Below are positions 39,033 through 52,215 of a DNA stretch of 64,000 bases, in pieces; position 1 is the stretch's first letter, and the number at the start of each line of letters is the position of its first letter. The stretch lies in assembly GCA_951217055.1 (NCBI GenBank), contig OX578284.1, positions 28,918,187-28,982,186 of the forward strand. Reading direction: 5' to 3'. This DNA comes from Gerris lacustris (lineage: Eukaryota > Arthropoda > Insecta > Hemiptera > Gerridae). Both the position numbers and the translations under genes were made by a program. The notes under the pieces were generated by a model. That model saw nothing but the letters and a program-made list of their open reading frames with translations, ran no database searches and was not told the origin of the DNA.

Positions 39033-39297
39033 ATATGAATTCGTTATAAATTGATCTATTGATTTTTAGTTTAAAATAGTACAAGAATTAAATGAGTTCA
39101 CATAGACAAATGTATTTTAGACGGTTATGGCATAAGACGAGCAATCGAATCCAAGAGTTTAAGTAAACTGTCTAACACAAATAAGGAGTTGCAGGCGAGA
39201 ATAAGTGGATAGAGGGCCTAAGTCATTAAATATCTAAAACTATTTATGATATTTATTCCGTATTAGGTAATATTTTACTATTTAGATTTGTATTTTC

Positions 39298-39865
39298 GCT
39301 CCCGAGCTTACCGAAGGAAATGGAAGCTTTATGATCGTCTAAATAACGAACATTTTTTTATGCCTTCGAATTAAAAAACTCCAAGACAGAAATCCGTTTC
39401 AGATATCAGAAAATTATTCCGTTTTTGTCTGTCGGTCTTCCAACATTTTTGCGGCAAACATATCTTAAAACTACCCGTCCGATTTTAATTAAATTTGGAT
39501 TGTAGGTCATAATTAGCCCATTGTTGGTCCCATATAAGTTTCAACTATCAGCGTCCATTAGTTTCTCGTCCACTTCTTTCGTCAAACTTTTTTCATTAAC
39601 ACCTATATCTATAAAAGTATCTAATTATTAAGAAATTTGAATCATATGTCGAATGTAGCCCATAAATAGTCCCTGCGCTCATTAAATTATCTATGTTGAT
39701 ATTTTTATTCATGTAAAAAATTAAAAAGAATTTTAAATTATTAAAAAGGGGGGGGGGATAGGCAAATAAATAAATTAGATAATAATAGGTCGTAAAAGCA
39801 AAAAATAATTAAAGAATTCGATTGGACGCGAGGAAGCAATGTGCCACACTAAATGGCAGTCTAAA
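39298..39865 (+). repeat. Dispersed hairpin-ended repeat, copy 7
   Basis: From 'cgctcccgagcttaccgaag' to 'gccacactaaatggcagtct'. It is nearly full length, diverged internally and has a G tract at 39749-39757. Confidence 0.6.
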
Positions 39866-41639
39866 GATATAAATATTTATATCTATACTAATTGCTTTGT
39901 CTATAGATATAAATATTTGTTATTATTAGGCTATTTATTTATTATAGATAGTATAGACATTGTATTTTGTAATATTAAATTAAGACATTTGACTGTCATT
40001 AATACTTAAGAAATTATTTATTTCTTTATTTGATATACAAAATTACAAATGATATTTTAAAAAATAAATGCCATTTATGATAAAATGGCACGTCACATCC
40101 TTATTCAATATGTAATAAGTACTATGACTAAGGGTTTTTATTTTTTTAAAAGAGGCAAAAGTCATTGCTCGGTGAGTCATGTTGATAATATATAAAGTAA
40201 CTCTGAGCAATAGTGCTTCTGCGATGAAGAGAAAGCTAACCAAGAATCGAGTATCGTTCTCAAGAATTTCAAAAAACCAACTTAAGTGATGCCAGGACCC
40301 GGTAATATAAACAAGCTCTGACCTTATTTCTAGAGTTCTGTAAATAGTTTCTGACTCATACAGGTCGAAAGGATTATTAAATCAGTTTACTACCTATGGC
40401 CTACGGTATACTGATACGCTTTTATAAAAAATGTATCATTTAACTATATTTAAAAATAATAGGTAATTAAAACAGTCTAAATGAAAATAGCTGTAGAATA
40501 ATTAATTCTCTGGGAGAATAAATCATCCCGAGTAGTTAATATTACAATAAATTAGTACAAAAATCTCTGCTCCTTTCTTATATTAATAAGAGATTTGTCT
40601 TTAAAGAAATATTCAGCCCTTAGGCTGAAATTTAAAATTTTGGAGAAAGAAATATATAAAATTAGGCTTGATTACCATAATAATATGCATATGAATTCAT
40701 GAGCTCTAAGGATTTTGTAGTAGATACATTCTAAGGTATGTAATAATATGGTAACCGAGCATAATTTCTTTTTATATATTTTTCCAAAATTTACAATCTG
40801 TTTACCCGCTTCGTTGTTGAGCAATAACACCTTGACTTAGTAGAATGTTTAATGTTTTCCATCCAACATTTTTTTATATAAAGTGTTTTGTACAAAACTA
40901 AGATACCTCGACACTTATTTTGTGGAACTACTAATAGAGTATTTTATTCTAAAAATAAAACAAACCATTTATGTATAAAATATTAATAAGCAACATTAAT
41001 TCCCTTGCAGAGATCTCATGGAATTACTAAGAGTCAATAAAATAAGAACAACCAAAAAAATTACATTTTATACTACTTCATCTAATTTATTTTTGTATTC
41101 ATAATTGTAAACATGAATAGTGTTGAAAAGGATTCAAGCAATAAGTGAATTAATGACGCCTTTATCAGTTTACTGTGTTTAACAATGATCTACTAAGCTA
41201 AAGTGGGTTGGCTAAACCGATTTGTGTAAAATATTGGCAATTGTGTGCTGTTTTTACAGTAAATTGACCAATTGAGTGTTATCCAATATCAATAATATGT
41301 CCTATAACTGAGACAGTTATAATTAGTTTATTGAATTTAGTGTACTCACTTCAAACTTTAGTACTTTCTTTTTCATTATGTGTACACATTCTTGTTTCAA
41401 AAGTGTTTGCTTATTCAAACTTGATTATGAACGACTTAAAAGATTATCAGAGGAAGATGAATGATCATTAACCGTGGCTTATGTGCTTAGAATATATAAG
41501 ACTTAAGATTCAATCAATGGTTAAGATACATTAAGCTGTAGTGATGTGTGACTTGTAACAAGCAGTCGACGAGTTAGGAATGAGTGATTTCACTGAAAGT
41601 GTTTCACTCAGTGTCTAAGGCAGTTCCTGAGAAGTCAAG
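39866..41639. other. AT-rich non-coding DNA, no feature seen
   Basis: Short open frames only. No repeat or structured element was found beyond simple A/T runs and a local repeat of 'atagatataaatattt' near 39868-39925. Confidence 0.35.
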
Positions 41640-41960
41640 TTTGTGTGCGAAATGAAAGCGTCAAGGTGAGAGTGGACCCCACAGCCTCCTCAGGCCCTTT
41701 CCAACTTTCTTTTTCAGTTCAGAAGAAACAAGGCACGATGCCCGGGGTGGCCTCCGCGTTTAGGAGAGGAGACCATCTCTAAGAAGACTGAGGGAGTCTC
41801 ATTTCCTCAATATAAAACCCTGGTTACTTTCTTCTCTCTTGGCGGAGGTCTCTCCACGTCGAGGCTTATACCTCCTATAGGAACCAGCCCTTACGTAACA
41901 CTTTCCCTTCCTGAACCTGTAGACTCGGAACCTTCCTCTGTAATCTCTTACACACACACT
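41640..41960 (+). promoter_or_regulatory. Possible host promoter/5' untranslated exon island
   Basis: A GC-rich island ('gcccggggtggcctccgcg') is followed by TATAAAA at 41811-41817 and a pyrimidine-rich 'tactttcttctctct' that could hold a transcription start. No open frame of note follows. The composition contrasts sharply with the AT-rich flanks. A first exon of an unseen gene is possible but unproven. Confidence 0.3.
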
Positions 41961-43799
41961 GACTTCAACACAACTTTCTCCATTTGCTTTTATAATAAAA
42001 GCACTCGGCTATTTTTTATATCTTTCAACCTTTAGAACGACGCCATCATCAACTCTAATAGAGAAAAATTGCGCGGAAGAGAACCACCTTCCCAAACTCT
42101 CACATTGGAATTCTAGACAAAAATCTTTTCCCGGTTTTTAACTTTAAGATAAAAACATACTACGGGAAATAATCTCGCTAAATTGCAAAGCTATTCTAAT
42201 TAGAACTAAATTACATAGGCTCTAATCGTTTCCACAAATGTAAATGAACCGGAATCCAAGCGGTTCCGGAAATCGATTAAATAAGGAAGCACTTGTAATT
42301 CATATTTTGCTTGTTATTGAATGCTAACACCTTATTTTTTTTAAAAAAATTATATAGGTACATGTAATTTATGTCACGGTTTCTTAACAAGAAATGCATA
42401 TTTTTTTCTTAGTCATTTAACACAACTACAATTTTACACATGTTATTAGCGAGAAATACACTTCAATTATTCTTTAATTATTATTTTCAATTAGCATTAA
42501 ATCGTACACTTAAATATTGGCTAAACTGTTTTAACCTTATCAATTATACACCTACTAAATACTCACTTAGATTATATGAAACTAATACCTCACTTAATAA
42601 TTTCGTAAATTAGTTTAGAAGACCCAAAGATCGCTGTAAATTCAATTTTAAAATAGAGGTTTTACAATTAAAACGCAACAGTTTGCACATCAATTGCAAC
42701 GTTATACACATCAAATTCAACCTTTTATACTTCAATTAAAACCTTTTGAAATTTATTTTAGTGTAGGAATGATGAGTTTGTTTACGAGTACCACGTAAAA
42801 GTAAAAATGTATGATATTGTACCTGACCTTGATTATCCAAAAATACTTGTAGGAAAAAGGATAATAATATGTACTAGTGTTGCGTTGTATTTCAAACTCG
42901 CGAGGTTAGGGTGTGCTTGGGAATAATAACTAGTACCTTCTCAAAAATACCATTAATTTGATATAAAACATGACATAAAAACCCTTAATTTTTGTTTCGG
43001 TCATTTGTGGCATCCATTTTAAAAATAATTTTATAATGCGTACTCTTTCTCTCTCAACTCATCAAGAGTTTTTAAAATGCTATGCAACATTTATGTACAT
43101 AAATTTAAAGTTTCGTCTGCACTCAGAATTGAAAAATTGTTGGATACTTGTTCATTTCAAAAACCGAATCCGGCCTTAACTTTTTTCGTGTATGTATGTA
43201 TGTGTGTGTATGTATGAATGTATATATGTATGTGTGTATGTATAATATATGTATATGTCTATGTTGTATGTATATGTCTGTCGTCACCACTCCGACTATA
43301 TAGGCGCAAAACTGGGTAAACGAAATCGATTATAATTATTTCAGATGTAAGCGCAAACATGCTGCGCATATTGTAGGCTTGGTTTTATCGAAAAATATTG
43401 AGTAGAACTAAAGTTTTAAACAATTTTATAAAAAAAAGGCACTCCTAGGCCACCTAGAGACTCGCGGTTTTTTGAGTTTGCTGGGAAATTGACACAGACC
43501 TACTGGAAAAATCCGAAAAGGTAAAAAAAAGCCCAAATTTATATTGAATTTCGTTTAAGGAAGCGCAATACTTTGGTGAAACACCAAGGCGACTATCTCT
43601 CTATTAACGAAATGAATTGTCCAAAATACATGATTCTGTATATATAAGATTCTGTATATATAAATAATGCTTGTCCTTTGAAATAATTCTATGCATGCAT
43701 AACATGTCTATCTTTGCTGTATACAAAGACATTCAGTTAATTAGGCATCTCAAAGGAAAGTTATTTATAATTAACAAACGAAATAACCAGTCCTATTCT
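41961..43799. other. AT-rich non-coding DNA with TGTA microsatellite
   Basis: A (TGTA/TGTG)n stretch lies at about 43192-43270. No gene is supported. Confidence 0.35.
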
Positions 43800-44020
43800 A
43801 GCAGATCATCCTGCCTCTACTCCTTTTTTAGGGTTACGTTCAAATCCAAAATGACCGATAACTCATGTCAAGTGATTTATCAAATGAAGGTATTAAAGAG
43901 TATATTACAAAAATATCTAAACACTAGTGGATATTTTTTAATTTTCCACGCCTTTTTGTCAAGACACATCAAAATTATTCGTGTCCTTCCCATCCCCCCA
44001 AAAAACATATTTTTGCTGTA
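43800..44020 (+). repeat. Dispersed repeat with 'aaatccaaaatg', single copy
   Basis: Shares 'aaatccaaaatg(a/g)c(c/g)gataactca', 'attacaaaaatat', 'gtgga', 'taattttccac' and a C run followed by AAAAAA with 50330-50530 and 50628-50810. Confidence 0.55.
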
Positions 44021-44599
44021 ACTAAAAAAATATGCAAAATGCGAAGTCTGCTGGGGTGTTGAAAAAATAAGACTAGCAATTTGATTTGTTTCATGTTCAC
44101 GATACTAACGAAATCTTTTTTACGTGAGGCTTTATGCACATTTTTTCGTCTTGAAACTAAAGTTCTAAATATTTATTTTATACCTTTAAATCCAATTAAA
44201 CTAGGCATCGCGTGGCTCTATCATTGAAGCGAGCGTATAGTAATAAATATGTATTGAATATTGAAAAAAAAAAATTATTGTGAATCATGATGAGTTGATA
44301 GATAATGGGTCTGGTAGTAGTGCAGCGGCTAGTAGTAAGGGAACCACCCCGCATTCTTACTATTCCACTAACCATACATCTCTATTTCAATATTTATAAT
44401 TTGTATCTCTTTGCTACAAACAAACTACTGCATGTATCAAATTGAAATTTTGCATGCCTGTTTCAATTGTGCATCAGATGGTGTCTATGAAGTTTTATTA
44501 AAATCGTTACGTTAGAACGTAAGATATCGGTAAAAAGGTTGTTTTTTAAACGTTTAGGCCCGCTTTAATAGTTTTAGCGATCTTTATTAATTCATAGCG

Positions 44600-44864
44600 G
44601 TGTCGCTGTTGGTTTTACTAAAAAATGTTATTTGAAAAAAATGTTCGTCTCATCGAATAGATGATGATAGAATCTTTTCCCGTCCTGAAATTCCAATTTA
44701 ATTTTTAAACCTCTCGTTTACGCGAGCGTTGCGCGCGAACTCTTGGACGGATCACGCTGTCCAACGAACTTAGCCTGAGTATTAGTAAGAGGATCATGTA
44801 TACCAAATTTCAACTAAATCGGTCAACTTTTACTCAAGTTATCGTCACACGCGTGAACGTTACT

Positions 44865-44924
<60 letters not shown>

Positions 44925-44960
44925 CGGAGCATATTTCGTTGAATGTAGGAAGCTCGCTAC
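44600..44960. repeat. Dispersed repeat ending in (CAGA)n
   Basis: Contains 'ccaaatttcaactaaatcgg', 'ttttactcaagttatcgtc' and a pure GACA/CAGA array at 44867-44924. The wording is a relative of the repeat at 4205-4280 and ends in 'ctcgctacgctcgcttcaac'. Confidence 0.5.
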
Positions 44961-45620
44961 GCTCGCTTCAACTAACCATTTGTTAAACTAAATTTATTAA
45001 GTCTACACTTTTAAATTAGATTAAAAATACCTTCGAAATCGTAATAGTAATAAAATAAATATTACATCAAATTTTCGGCCAATAAACCTAGACAATAAAA
45101 AAACTCTTGTAAAACGATTTTAACAATATCAAATAGTATTAAGTTAAAATTTTTTAAAAAATCTTCTTTTTACCCTTTCAAATTATTCTGACATTAACGG
45201 TGTATATCTCGTCTTTTAGGAGGTAACTGGCGGTGGTTATTTTATTTCATTCTTTTTCAAAAGATATACTGTACACTAAAGAACATATTCGCTGTTAACT
45301 CTAAAGAGAAGACGAGGCTCTAAAAACTGAAAATATAAGAAGTTTATGCTTTAAAATTAGTCCTTCTTAAAAGGTTCTCTACCTTTCAAGAGCTCATAAA
45401 TTATAAAATGTAATTCTCTAGATATTCTTTTTGCCCGCTTTAAAATTTTACGATCAAAGGTCGGGGCTTTTTTTCGGAGGCATTTTGTTTAAAATTGGTA
45501 TTTATGGTTGGACTTCCATTGTTGAGAAAAATCAATAAAAATAATATTAAATTGTAGTGTGTGTTTAAATTTATAGTACGATAGTGAATGAAAAAGTTGA
45601 AGACGAGATTTTATATGTAT

Positions 45621-45627
45621 GTATATA

Positions 45628-45699
<72 letters not shown>
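45621..45699. repeat. (TA)n microsatellite
   Basis: TA dinucleotide run of about 75 bp, giving a spurious IYIYIY frame on the minus strand. Confidence 0.9.
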
Positions 45700-45702
<3 letters not shown>

Positions 45703-47269
45703 CGTTCTACATATAATATTAATGACAATAATGGTTAAATATATTTAAAAAATACTACCATTTTAAAAGGCAATTCAAGGTAGGAGTTTATCGCGAAAAA
45801 AAATCAAACCAAGATTAAAAATGTCAGGAACATGCCTAAATTATTTTGTGGCTGGGGCTATAAGATTTTATGGATATTAAACGTAGGAAGAAGAGGGAAT
45901 TTTAAAATACAGTAAATATTCATTTCCATTAAAAAAAAAAATCTGTTACAGGTAATAACCTTTAGTATTTAATACAAATAAGGCAAAGTATGATTTAAAA
46001 TAAAGAATAATCAAATTTAAGAAACATTTACGTCAAAATACATCAGATAAATGAGGGAAATTTTATTACATTGTTATTTTATTTATTTACATTACTTGAA
46101 GTTTAATAAATAAAACAGGTGTTGAGAGGTGGAAGTTAGTTTGAAGTGGTTTAGAGGTAAGAGGTAGTTAGGGGAGGTTAAAGGTGGGAGGTGGTAAAAG
46201 GTAAGATGGGTGTGGTTGGATGAGACCTACGACAGACACAAAGTTTTTAAATTGAGCTTCTTTAAATTGTTAATGCGTACATAAACGATGTATTTTAAGA
46301 CTTTCGAAAACTTTTATAATATGTTGTATCAACAAAATCTTATGCCTACGTCTATTTGTTTACGTTGTTAAGCCTTGAAATATTCAATCTTCTCCTATAC
46401 TAAAGCTACAATATTCTCAGTTATATTAATCTCTATTTATTTATAATTTTATGATGTCATATTAATCTATGTTCTCTTACGCTATGCTTTATTTATATTA
46501 TTTCTTTTTATGGTGTTTACCTTTGTATAGAATTCAATTTTCACATATGCTATTATATTATGGTTAGTGAGACCTAACTCCTTAGAGAAGCTATCACTTT
46601 CTTAAATCTAAAAATGTATCAAAGAATTTCAGTTTTAGTGAAAATAAAAATAAAAATAGGTAAAACAAATGCCAGGTTATTTCAGTAAAATATTATTTCG
46701 CTAAAAAACAAAATTATTAACCCGTATATCGAACAATATTCATGTTTTATCACTTAATAATTTGCTTTATAACGAGAAACTCTTATGGTCCAACGTGCTA
46801 TCACGTAGGCTTAAATTAGTCTGAACAAGGAGGTAATAAACTTACGTCTAGCTACGTGCTGAAGAGCACGTACGAAGTTAGTCTAAAGGTAAGCCTTTAG
46901 CTCTAACAAGAAGTCCAAAAAAAGTAATATTTTGTCGGCTGAGCGCGAAGAGAATAATAAAATCAAATGTAGAGCGCTGAAAGACTTTTTCTCATATCTT
47001 ACATGGGAAAGGTGTCCAGTAACAAACTATCTTCTTACTTTATTATTCTAGTTTTTTAATAATTAATGCGGTTTTATAATTATGTGTGACTACTTGACAT
47101 AAAAGTTAAAGATTTTAACATTTCCTTTTACGCAGGTGTTTTTATTTGATAGTAAGTCATTTATGTTTTGTTTTTTATTATCACCGAATGTTGATTCCTT
47201 CGTTCTTTTTCAATTATTATAATTAACACTGCGGTAAAAAAAGAGTAAGTGATTTGGCTTGACCTATGT
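45700..47269. other. AT-rich non-coding DNA
   Basis: A purine-rich patch of GAGGT-type repeats lies at about 46120-46215. No gene is supported. Confidence 0.35.
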
Positions 47270-47760
47270 CCTGTCGCTCTGTTGGGAGAATTGAGCCTCA
47301 ACGAAGCAGCGCCATCGAACTCTGTTATTGACCATAGCATTGGCCTCCATCCAGGTCTTTCCTACATTAGCTAACTCCTTGCTTACACTCTGTCTCCAGG
47401 TTGTCCTGGGAATTCCCCGCCCGCTACTGTTCCCCTGTGGATTCCACGCTAGGCTACTCTTTCAGTAGCTCCTTGTGGCTTTCTGAGCCTGTGCCCAACC
47501 CAGCGACATTTTCTGCCTTGAATCTCTTTTGTAATAGGGTGCTCAGTCGTTTATCTTCAGAGCTTCTCATTTGAATTAGTTTTGGGCCAAAAGATCCCCA
47601 GAATTCCCGTAGGCAGTGGTAAACAAAAGTCTGAAGCTTGATCTTAAACACCACGTATATGGTCTCAAAGCAGTACAGCAGTACTGACTTTTCATTAGTC
47701 CGGAAGATTCTTAGCTTTGCATTAAGGGATTTACCTAACAAAATAATGAATGTGTGTTAA
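47270..47760 (-). pseudogene. Decayed LINE reverse transcriptase C-terminus
   Basis: The minus strand reads NAKLRIFRTNEKSVLLYCFETIY, then KLQTFVYHCLREFWG, then further decayed text. This matches the conserved KLRIF-NTNVKSVLLYGCETW / LQTFINRCLR tail of arthropod non-LTR retrotransposons. Continuing to 47270, broken frames still show the TWR and QDR-W-type text typical of the final segment. Several frameshifts and stops make it non-functional. Confidence 0.7.
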
Positions 47761-47951
47761 TATAATGTGGTCAGGAAAAAGTCCCCCTTCTATCCTACTT
47801 TTATATTCTAAGCCGATGCCTGATTTAAAAATAGGAAATCTATAAATGGTCATTTAAAACTCTGAAAAAAATAAAACAATTTGGTAGCTTTCTTGTGCTT
47901 AAAGTAATGTGTAAAAAGCTTTATCGATATGATTTGCTATAATATTTTTCA
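47761..47951. other. Spacer, no feature seen
   Basis: AT-rich DNA between a LINE remnant and a dispersed repeat. Confidence 0.3.
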
Positions 47952-48383
47952 GTGGCACATAGATTCCTCGCGTCCTATCACTGAAAGAATGCTCACAATA
48001 GTTTAAAAAAAGTATAGTTAGTTAGATTTCAAAACATGAGGTAATACTACTAAAAAAATCATTAAATCAGAGTAGCTTTAAAAATATTAGTTCTAATAGA
48101 AAATAAGTTTGTGGGCATGTGGTAGAGAAGGCATTGAGCGCTGAAGGTGAAATTCATCTATGGGCTAACGGTGACATACAATCCAAATTTCATTAAAATA
48201 TCTGCGTTTGCAAAAAAAAACAAAAAAAAAAACAGACGGACAGACTGACACAATAACAAAATTATTCCCTTGGTAACTGAAACGCACTTTCTAGAGAAAA
48301 TTTTGAATTAGGAGACAAAAAAATCAACTTTCTTTAGAATAATCACAATGCTTCCGTAACTTCAGTAACCTCAGAGGCACAAT
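47952..48383 (-). repeat. Dispersed hairpin-ended repeat, copy 8 (minus)
   Basis: Starts 'agtggcacatagattcctcg' and ends 'gtaacctcagaggcacaa'. It is the most diverged copy, with an internal A-rich expansion near 48210. Confidence 0.5.
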
Positions 48384-49155
48384 ATTAATTGTAAACTGAA
48401 ATGAACGAGAGTTCTGGAGCGAAGTAGATAATTCATTTTCAAAAAAATAATTAAATAGCTAATACAACCTATTGTAGAGATGATTAATAATAATTAAATA
48501 TAACCAATTATGGATGGCGTATGACTATAAATGGATCCATTAATACAGCGTTATGTAGCAGTTCCAAAGTTCCAACAGTATCAAGTCACAGTTGGTGCCC
48601 ACATAAAAGTTGTATAGACACCGGTCTGTTTAGAATATTTGCTTTTTTTCTTCAGTAATATACATATTTATTTACCTCTTTGAGTTAATTAATTGCCTTA
48701 AAAATAATATGATAAAAATAATGTTAGTTTACCTTCGGAAAACTAAAATCATTTGGTTTTCGCCCTCACATTCGTTTCTACAAGAGCCGTTTTAACAATT
48801 GTCTATCATACTGTCTGGATTTCTCAATTGGTAGAATAGAATTCTTGGATTTCATTACTAGAACCCGTTCTTTCCCTTTTCTTCCATTTCAATTTGACCT
48901 TAATCGTCTGGAAACCGTTGGGGAATGGATGAATTGTAAGTGAACAAGTCCGTTAAAACAGACAGAGATAATATTAGCCAGGTTTCGTATAGATAAGAGT
49001 TAAGCTAAAGGTAATAACGCCTGGCCGGCACTCAGCCGCGGCCTCAAGTTCATTCACCTCGTGTGCAGCCGATATGTGGGCCAAAAGTTAACATCACTAC
49101 CGCTACAGGCTATGCTCTATAAATAATCCAGAATGTACTCACTGGACTTGGGACT

Positions 49156-49187
<32 letters not shown>

Positions 49188-50140
49188 CTTTCTTTAATAA
49201 ATAACAATGTATAAGAATGCTTATATGATTTGCGGAATTATAAATCGTCTTCGTGAGCAGTTAAAAATCACTATATGCATTGCATATATACATAAATAAA
49301 AGTTTAAAAAAAAAAAAAAAAAAACTGTTTCATTTTAAAGCTATAAATTTTAGGACCGTAAGAACAATTATCTACTCTCCTGTGTAATTCAACATTCAAA
49401 AATAATTTCCATACATTAATTACACATATATAAAAATGTATATATATATAAAAGTAATTTTATGATAATTTTTTGCATTATAAAAGAGATGAAAATAATT
49501 TAATTCGAAAATTTTGTATAATCGCGCAATAATATTACAATATTAGCCGGGAACCGAGTCCAAAATTTACTGGAGGAGACAGCGTTTGAGAATGCTTAAA
49601 ACGCACCAGGAGATAGAGAGTTGAAATTTTGGGCAAGCTTAATTTATTAAAAATATACATTATTGCAGTTATGATTGTCCCATAATGCCAACGTAGTAAT
49701 TAATAATGATTTAAAACAATTTAGACGTTTTCGTGTCCTTTTTGTTACTGGTTAAAGACTGAATTTAAGTAATAAGAATAAAAAGAAAATACATAGTCAT
49801 AAAATAGTAGAAAATTGTTAGAAAATAGAAAAATTATATTTATCAACCCGACAGCAAAATTAGGCATTACTCAACTGTTTTTAGGCTGGAAAGTACTATT
49901 TCACAGATATCATTAAAATATTAAAAACAGGGAGGAAAGTAATTGAAACAGTCAGAAAATATTTCCCTGCCTAGGCAGGAAAATTACTGTGTTTACCAGT
50001 GCATGTCATAACATCTGTTTTTGTTTGTGTTTAGTTTTATTTTAATTTGTGTTATTTTAATTTAATTTTATACTTATTTTATTACAAAGCAATGTTTTAT
50101 TATTAATGTTTTAATATGTTTACCTAAACTTCTATTTTTA
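48384..50140. other. AT-rich non-coding DNA with a poly-T tract
   Basis: A T run of about 30 lies at 49157-49187, and poly-A at 49306-49323. No gene is supported. Confidence 0.4.
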
Positions 50141-50850
50141 GGGTTTCGTTGGTAAAACCAAAAAAAGAAACTCTTTATAGTTTCGTTCATGTCATGTGTC
50201 TATCTGTCACTCTGTACGGTTCCAATAACTTTAGACTAAAAAGTGATAAACACATGAATCATTCCAATATTAAAGATCGTTTTGACGCGCACACAGGAAA
50301 AATATAGCGAATTCAAAATTATCAGCTGTACAAATCCAAAATGGCGGATAACTCACGTCATGCGAAAAAAATATTTTTTACAAATTTTGAGTGGGGTATC
50401 AAATAAAAAGGTATTGAAGATTAGATTACAAAAATATATAACACTCGTGGAAAGCGTTTAATTTTCCACTCCATTTTATCAAATAACATCAACATTTTGC
50501 GTGTCCCCCCCCCCCCAAAAAAACTAAATTTCTGCTGTGACTAAAAATATAAAAAAAAATATGCAAAATGTGCGGTTTGATAGACAAAAGAAAAAAAAAG
50601 AATAGCAATTTGATCTGATTAACTGGGAATCAAAAATGGCGGTTAATTCCTGTCACGGGGGAAAACATTTTTTTTTTCAAATTTTGAGTGGGGTATCAAA
50701 TGAAAGGTATTGAAGAGTAGATTACAAAAATATATAAAACTTGTGGAACATGTTTAATTTTTCATGCCATTTTCTCAAGAAACATACAAAATTGTCCACC
50801 CCCCCCCCTTATACTAATTTTATGTTCACAATCCCAACGAAACCCTTTTT
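50141..50850 (+). repeat. Dispersed repeat with internal tandem duplication
   Basis: The units at about 50330-50530 and 50628-50810 both contain 'aatggcgg(a/t)taa', 'caaattttgagtggggtatc', 'gattacaaaaatatat' and end in a long C run. A third relative is at 43800-44020. The start, 'gggtttcgttggtaaaac', and the end, 'cccaacgaaacccttttt', are inverted relative to each other, hinting at terminal inverted repeats. Confidence 0.55.
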
Positions 50851-51539
50851 ACGTGAGACTTCACGCCTAACCAATTTATTTATCTAAATAACGTAAGTAC
50901 ATAAAATATTGGATATATGCAACAAGACAGCAAAGGAAACATTTCTGCCTCGTATATTTTCAGTATATGTGTATATTTCGGTTAATTTTCATAGCCTGTC
51001 CTTGCCTCCGGCTCGGGCTCGTAGGCTAACTTAATCATTCGTCAGTAAAATTCCATTTTGCTGCCTATTTACATAAATAACTTTTTATTTTTATGGTTCA
51101 TTAAAGTGGAGAAGGATTTAAACTGTGGAGAAAGGTGGAGGGCCCAATCCCTGATATACCTATATCCGGGGATTCAGAGGAAATATTTTTGGTGTTCCTA
51201 ATCAAAGGCAAGAGAGGCAAACTGTATGCTTTAAGAATTTATTATAAATAGAATGAAAGGGAGAGGGAGACTCAAATCGTTATAGCTGAACGTAAAAGCA
51301 GTTTGCATTGATTTCCATTAATTGCTAGAGCAGATGGTCAAAGGGGAAGGAGTCTCTATGATTATTAATAAATGGTAGGTAATAAAAAAAAAAAAAAAAA
51401 AATTAAGATCGAAAATGATTACTTATATCCTATAGCCAAAATAGGATAATGTACCAGTAGTTATAATTTGAGAGTTCTGGACATAGGATATCGATTCGAT
51501 AATATATTGATTTTGTATTGCATGTTTAGTCTAACCACC
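50851..51539. other. Host-like DNA to the left of the viral element
   Basis: No gene is seen. A poly-A run of 19 lies at 51385-51403. Composition changes to much higher GC at about 51540, taken here as the approximate left limit of the Maverick-type element. The exact terminus could not be fixed. Confidence 0.4.
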
Positions 51540-51749
51540 TGTCGTCTACTTGTACGACCGTGTGGAACCACCTCCGATCACCCCCACCCTTCCGATATGT
51601 TTTCGATAGCCTCACCTGTCCGGTCACCTGTACACGTGTAACGATGTATGTTGAAGAAGTCGAAGCTTGTTCTTGTGAAACGTCGTACGCAGGGCGTGGT
51701 CGGATGGTTGTCTGCGAAACGTCGATGTGTGTAACCTATAAAAAATCTC

Positions 51750-51818
51750 GTGTTCCGACTGGTATTCGAACCCCCAATGTCTCGAGCGTGAATACTTTGA
51801 CTAAACGATCTCGGACAC
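51750..51818 (-). other. tRNA-like relic in GC-rich left flank
   Basis: The minus strand has a B-box GGTTCGAATACC (51771-51782) and a possible acceptor stem, GTGTCCGA near 51818 pairing with TCGGA(A)CAC near 51750 with one bulge. The A-box is weak and no clean anticodon arm forms. It could be a tRNA pseudogene or pol III relic. The plus-strand open frame across it (51560-51871) is considered an artefact. Confidence 0.3.
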
Positions 51819-51899
51819 AGAGCCAATATGGAGGGGGATGTCGAGAGTCGGTACATAAGGCTCGGTCATGAATAATAATTTTTGTAATTAATTCTAAAA

Positions 51900-52215
51900 A
51901 TTTGTTTCTCCCCCCTCCCCTCGGGGGGCTCTTTTTGTTGTAATAAAGTGAGCCCCCTTTATAAAATAATCTTGGATTGTTTCGGCCCCCTTTGTCGGGG
52001 CTCTAAAAAATAATTTCGGGCCCCCCCTTTATAAAATATTTTTCTCTATTCAAAAATGTAAATCGGGGCTCGTTTCTGTTGACGGCCCCCTTTTTCAAAG
52101 TTTCCCGCTTAAATAAATAAACAGAGGGCGGTCTCATCTCATGCTCTAATGGTGTATATACGGACCTCCCCTATCGAAAAAATATTAGCCCCCCTTTGCG
52201 AAAAAATTTATTCGG
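51900..52215. repeat. GC-box array: GCCCCCTTT units
   Basis: GCCCCCTTT or a close variant begins at 51952, 51985, 52019, 52085 and 52188, often followed by ATAAAA. The complementary-sense 'cggggctc' appears near 51996 and 52054, and 'cggggggctc' near 51922. The first spacings are about 33 bp. Similar GCCCCCTT boxes occur near the integrase promoter (55542-55549) and at 62978-62985, so the motif may be regulatory. Confidence 0.5.

Noticed and set aside
47454..47741. A 95-codon host gene
   Set aside because: The text is a LINE reverse transcriptase tail with decayed continuation, so it is listed as a pseudogene.
51560..51871. 103-codon plus-strand frame and a 92-codon antisense frame in the GC-rich left flank
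   Set aside because: Both strands are open because of composition. The peptide includes a GIRTPN-type stretch, the usual by-product of translating a tRNA-like B-box.
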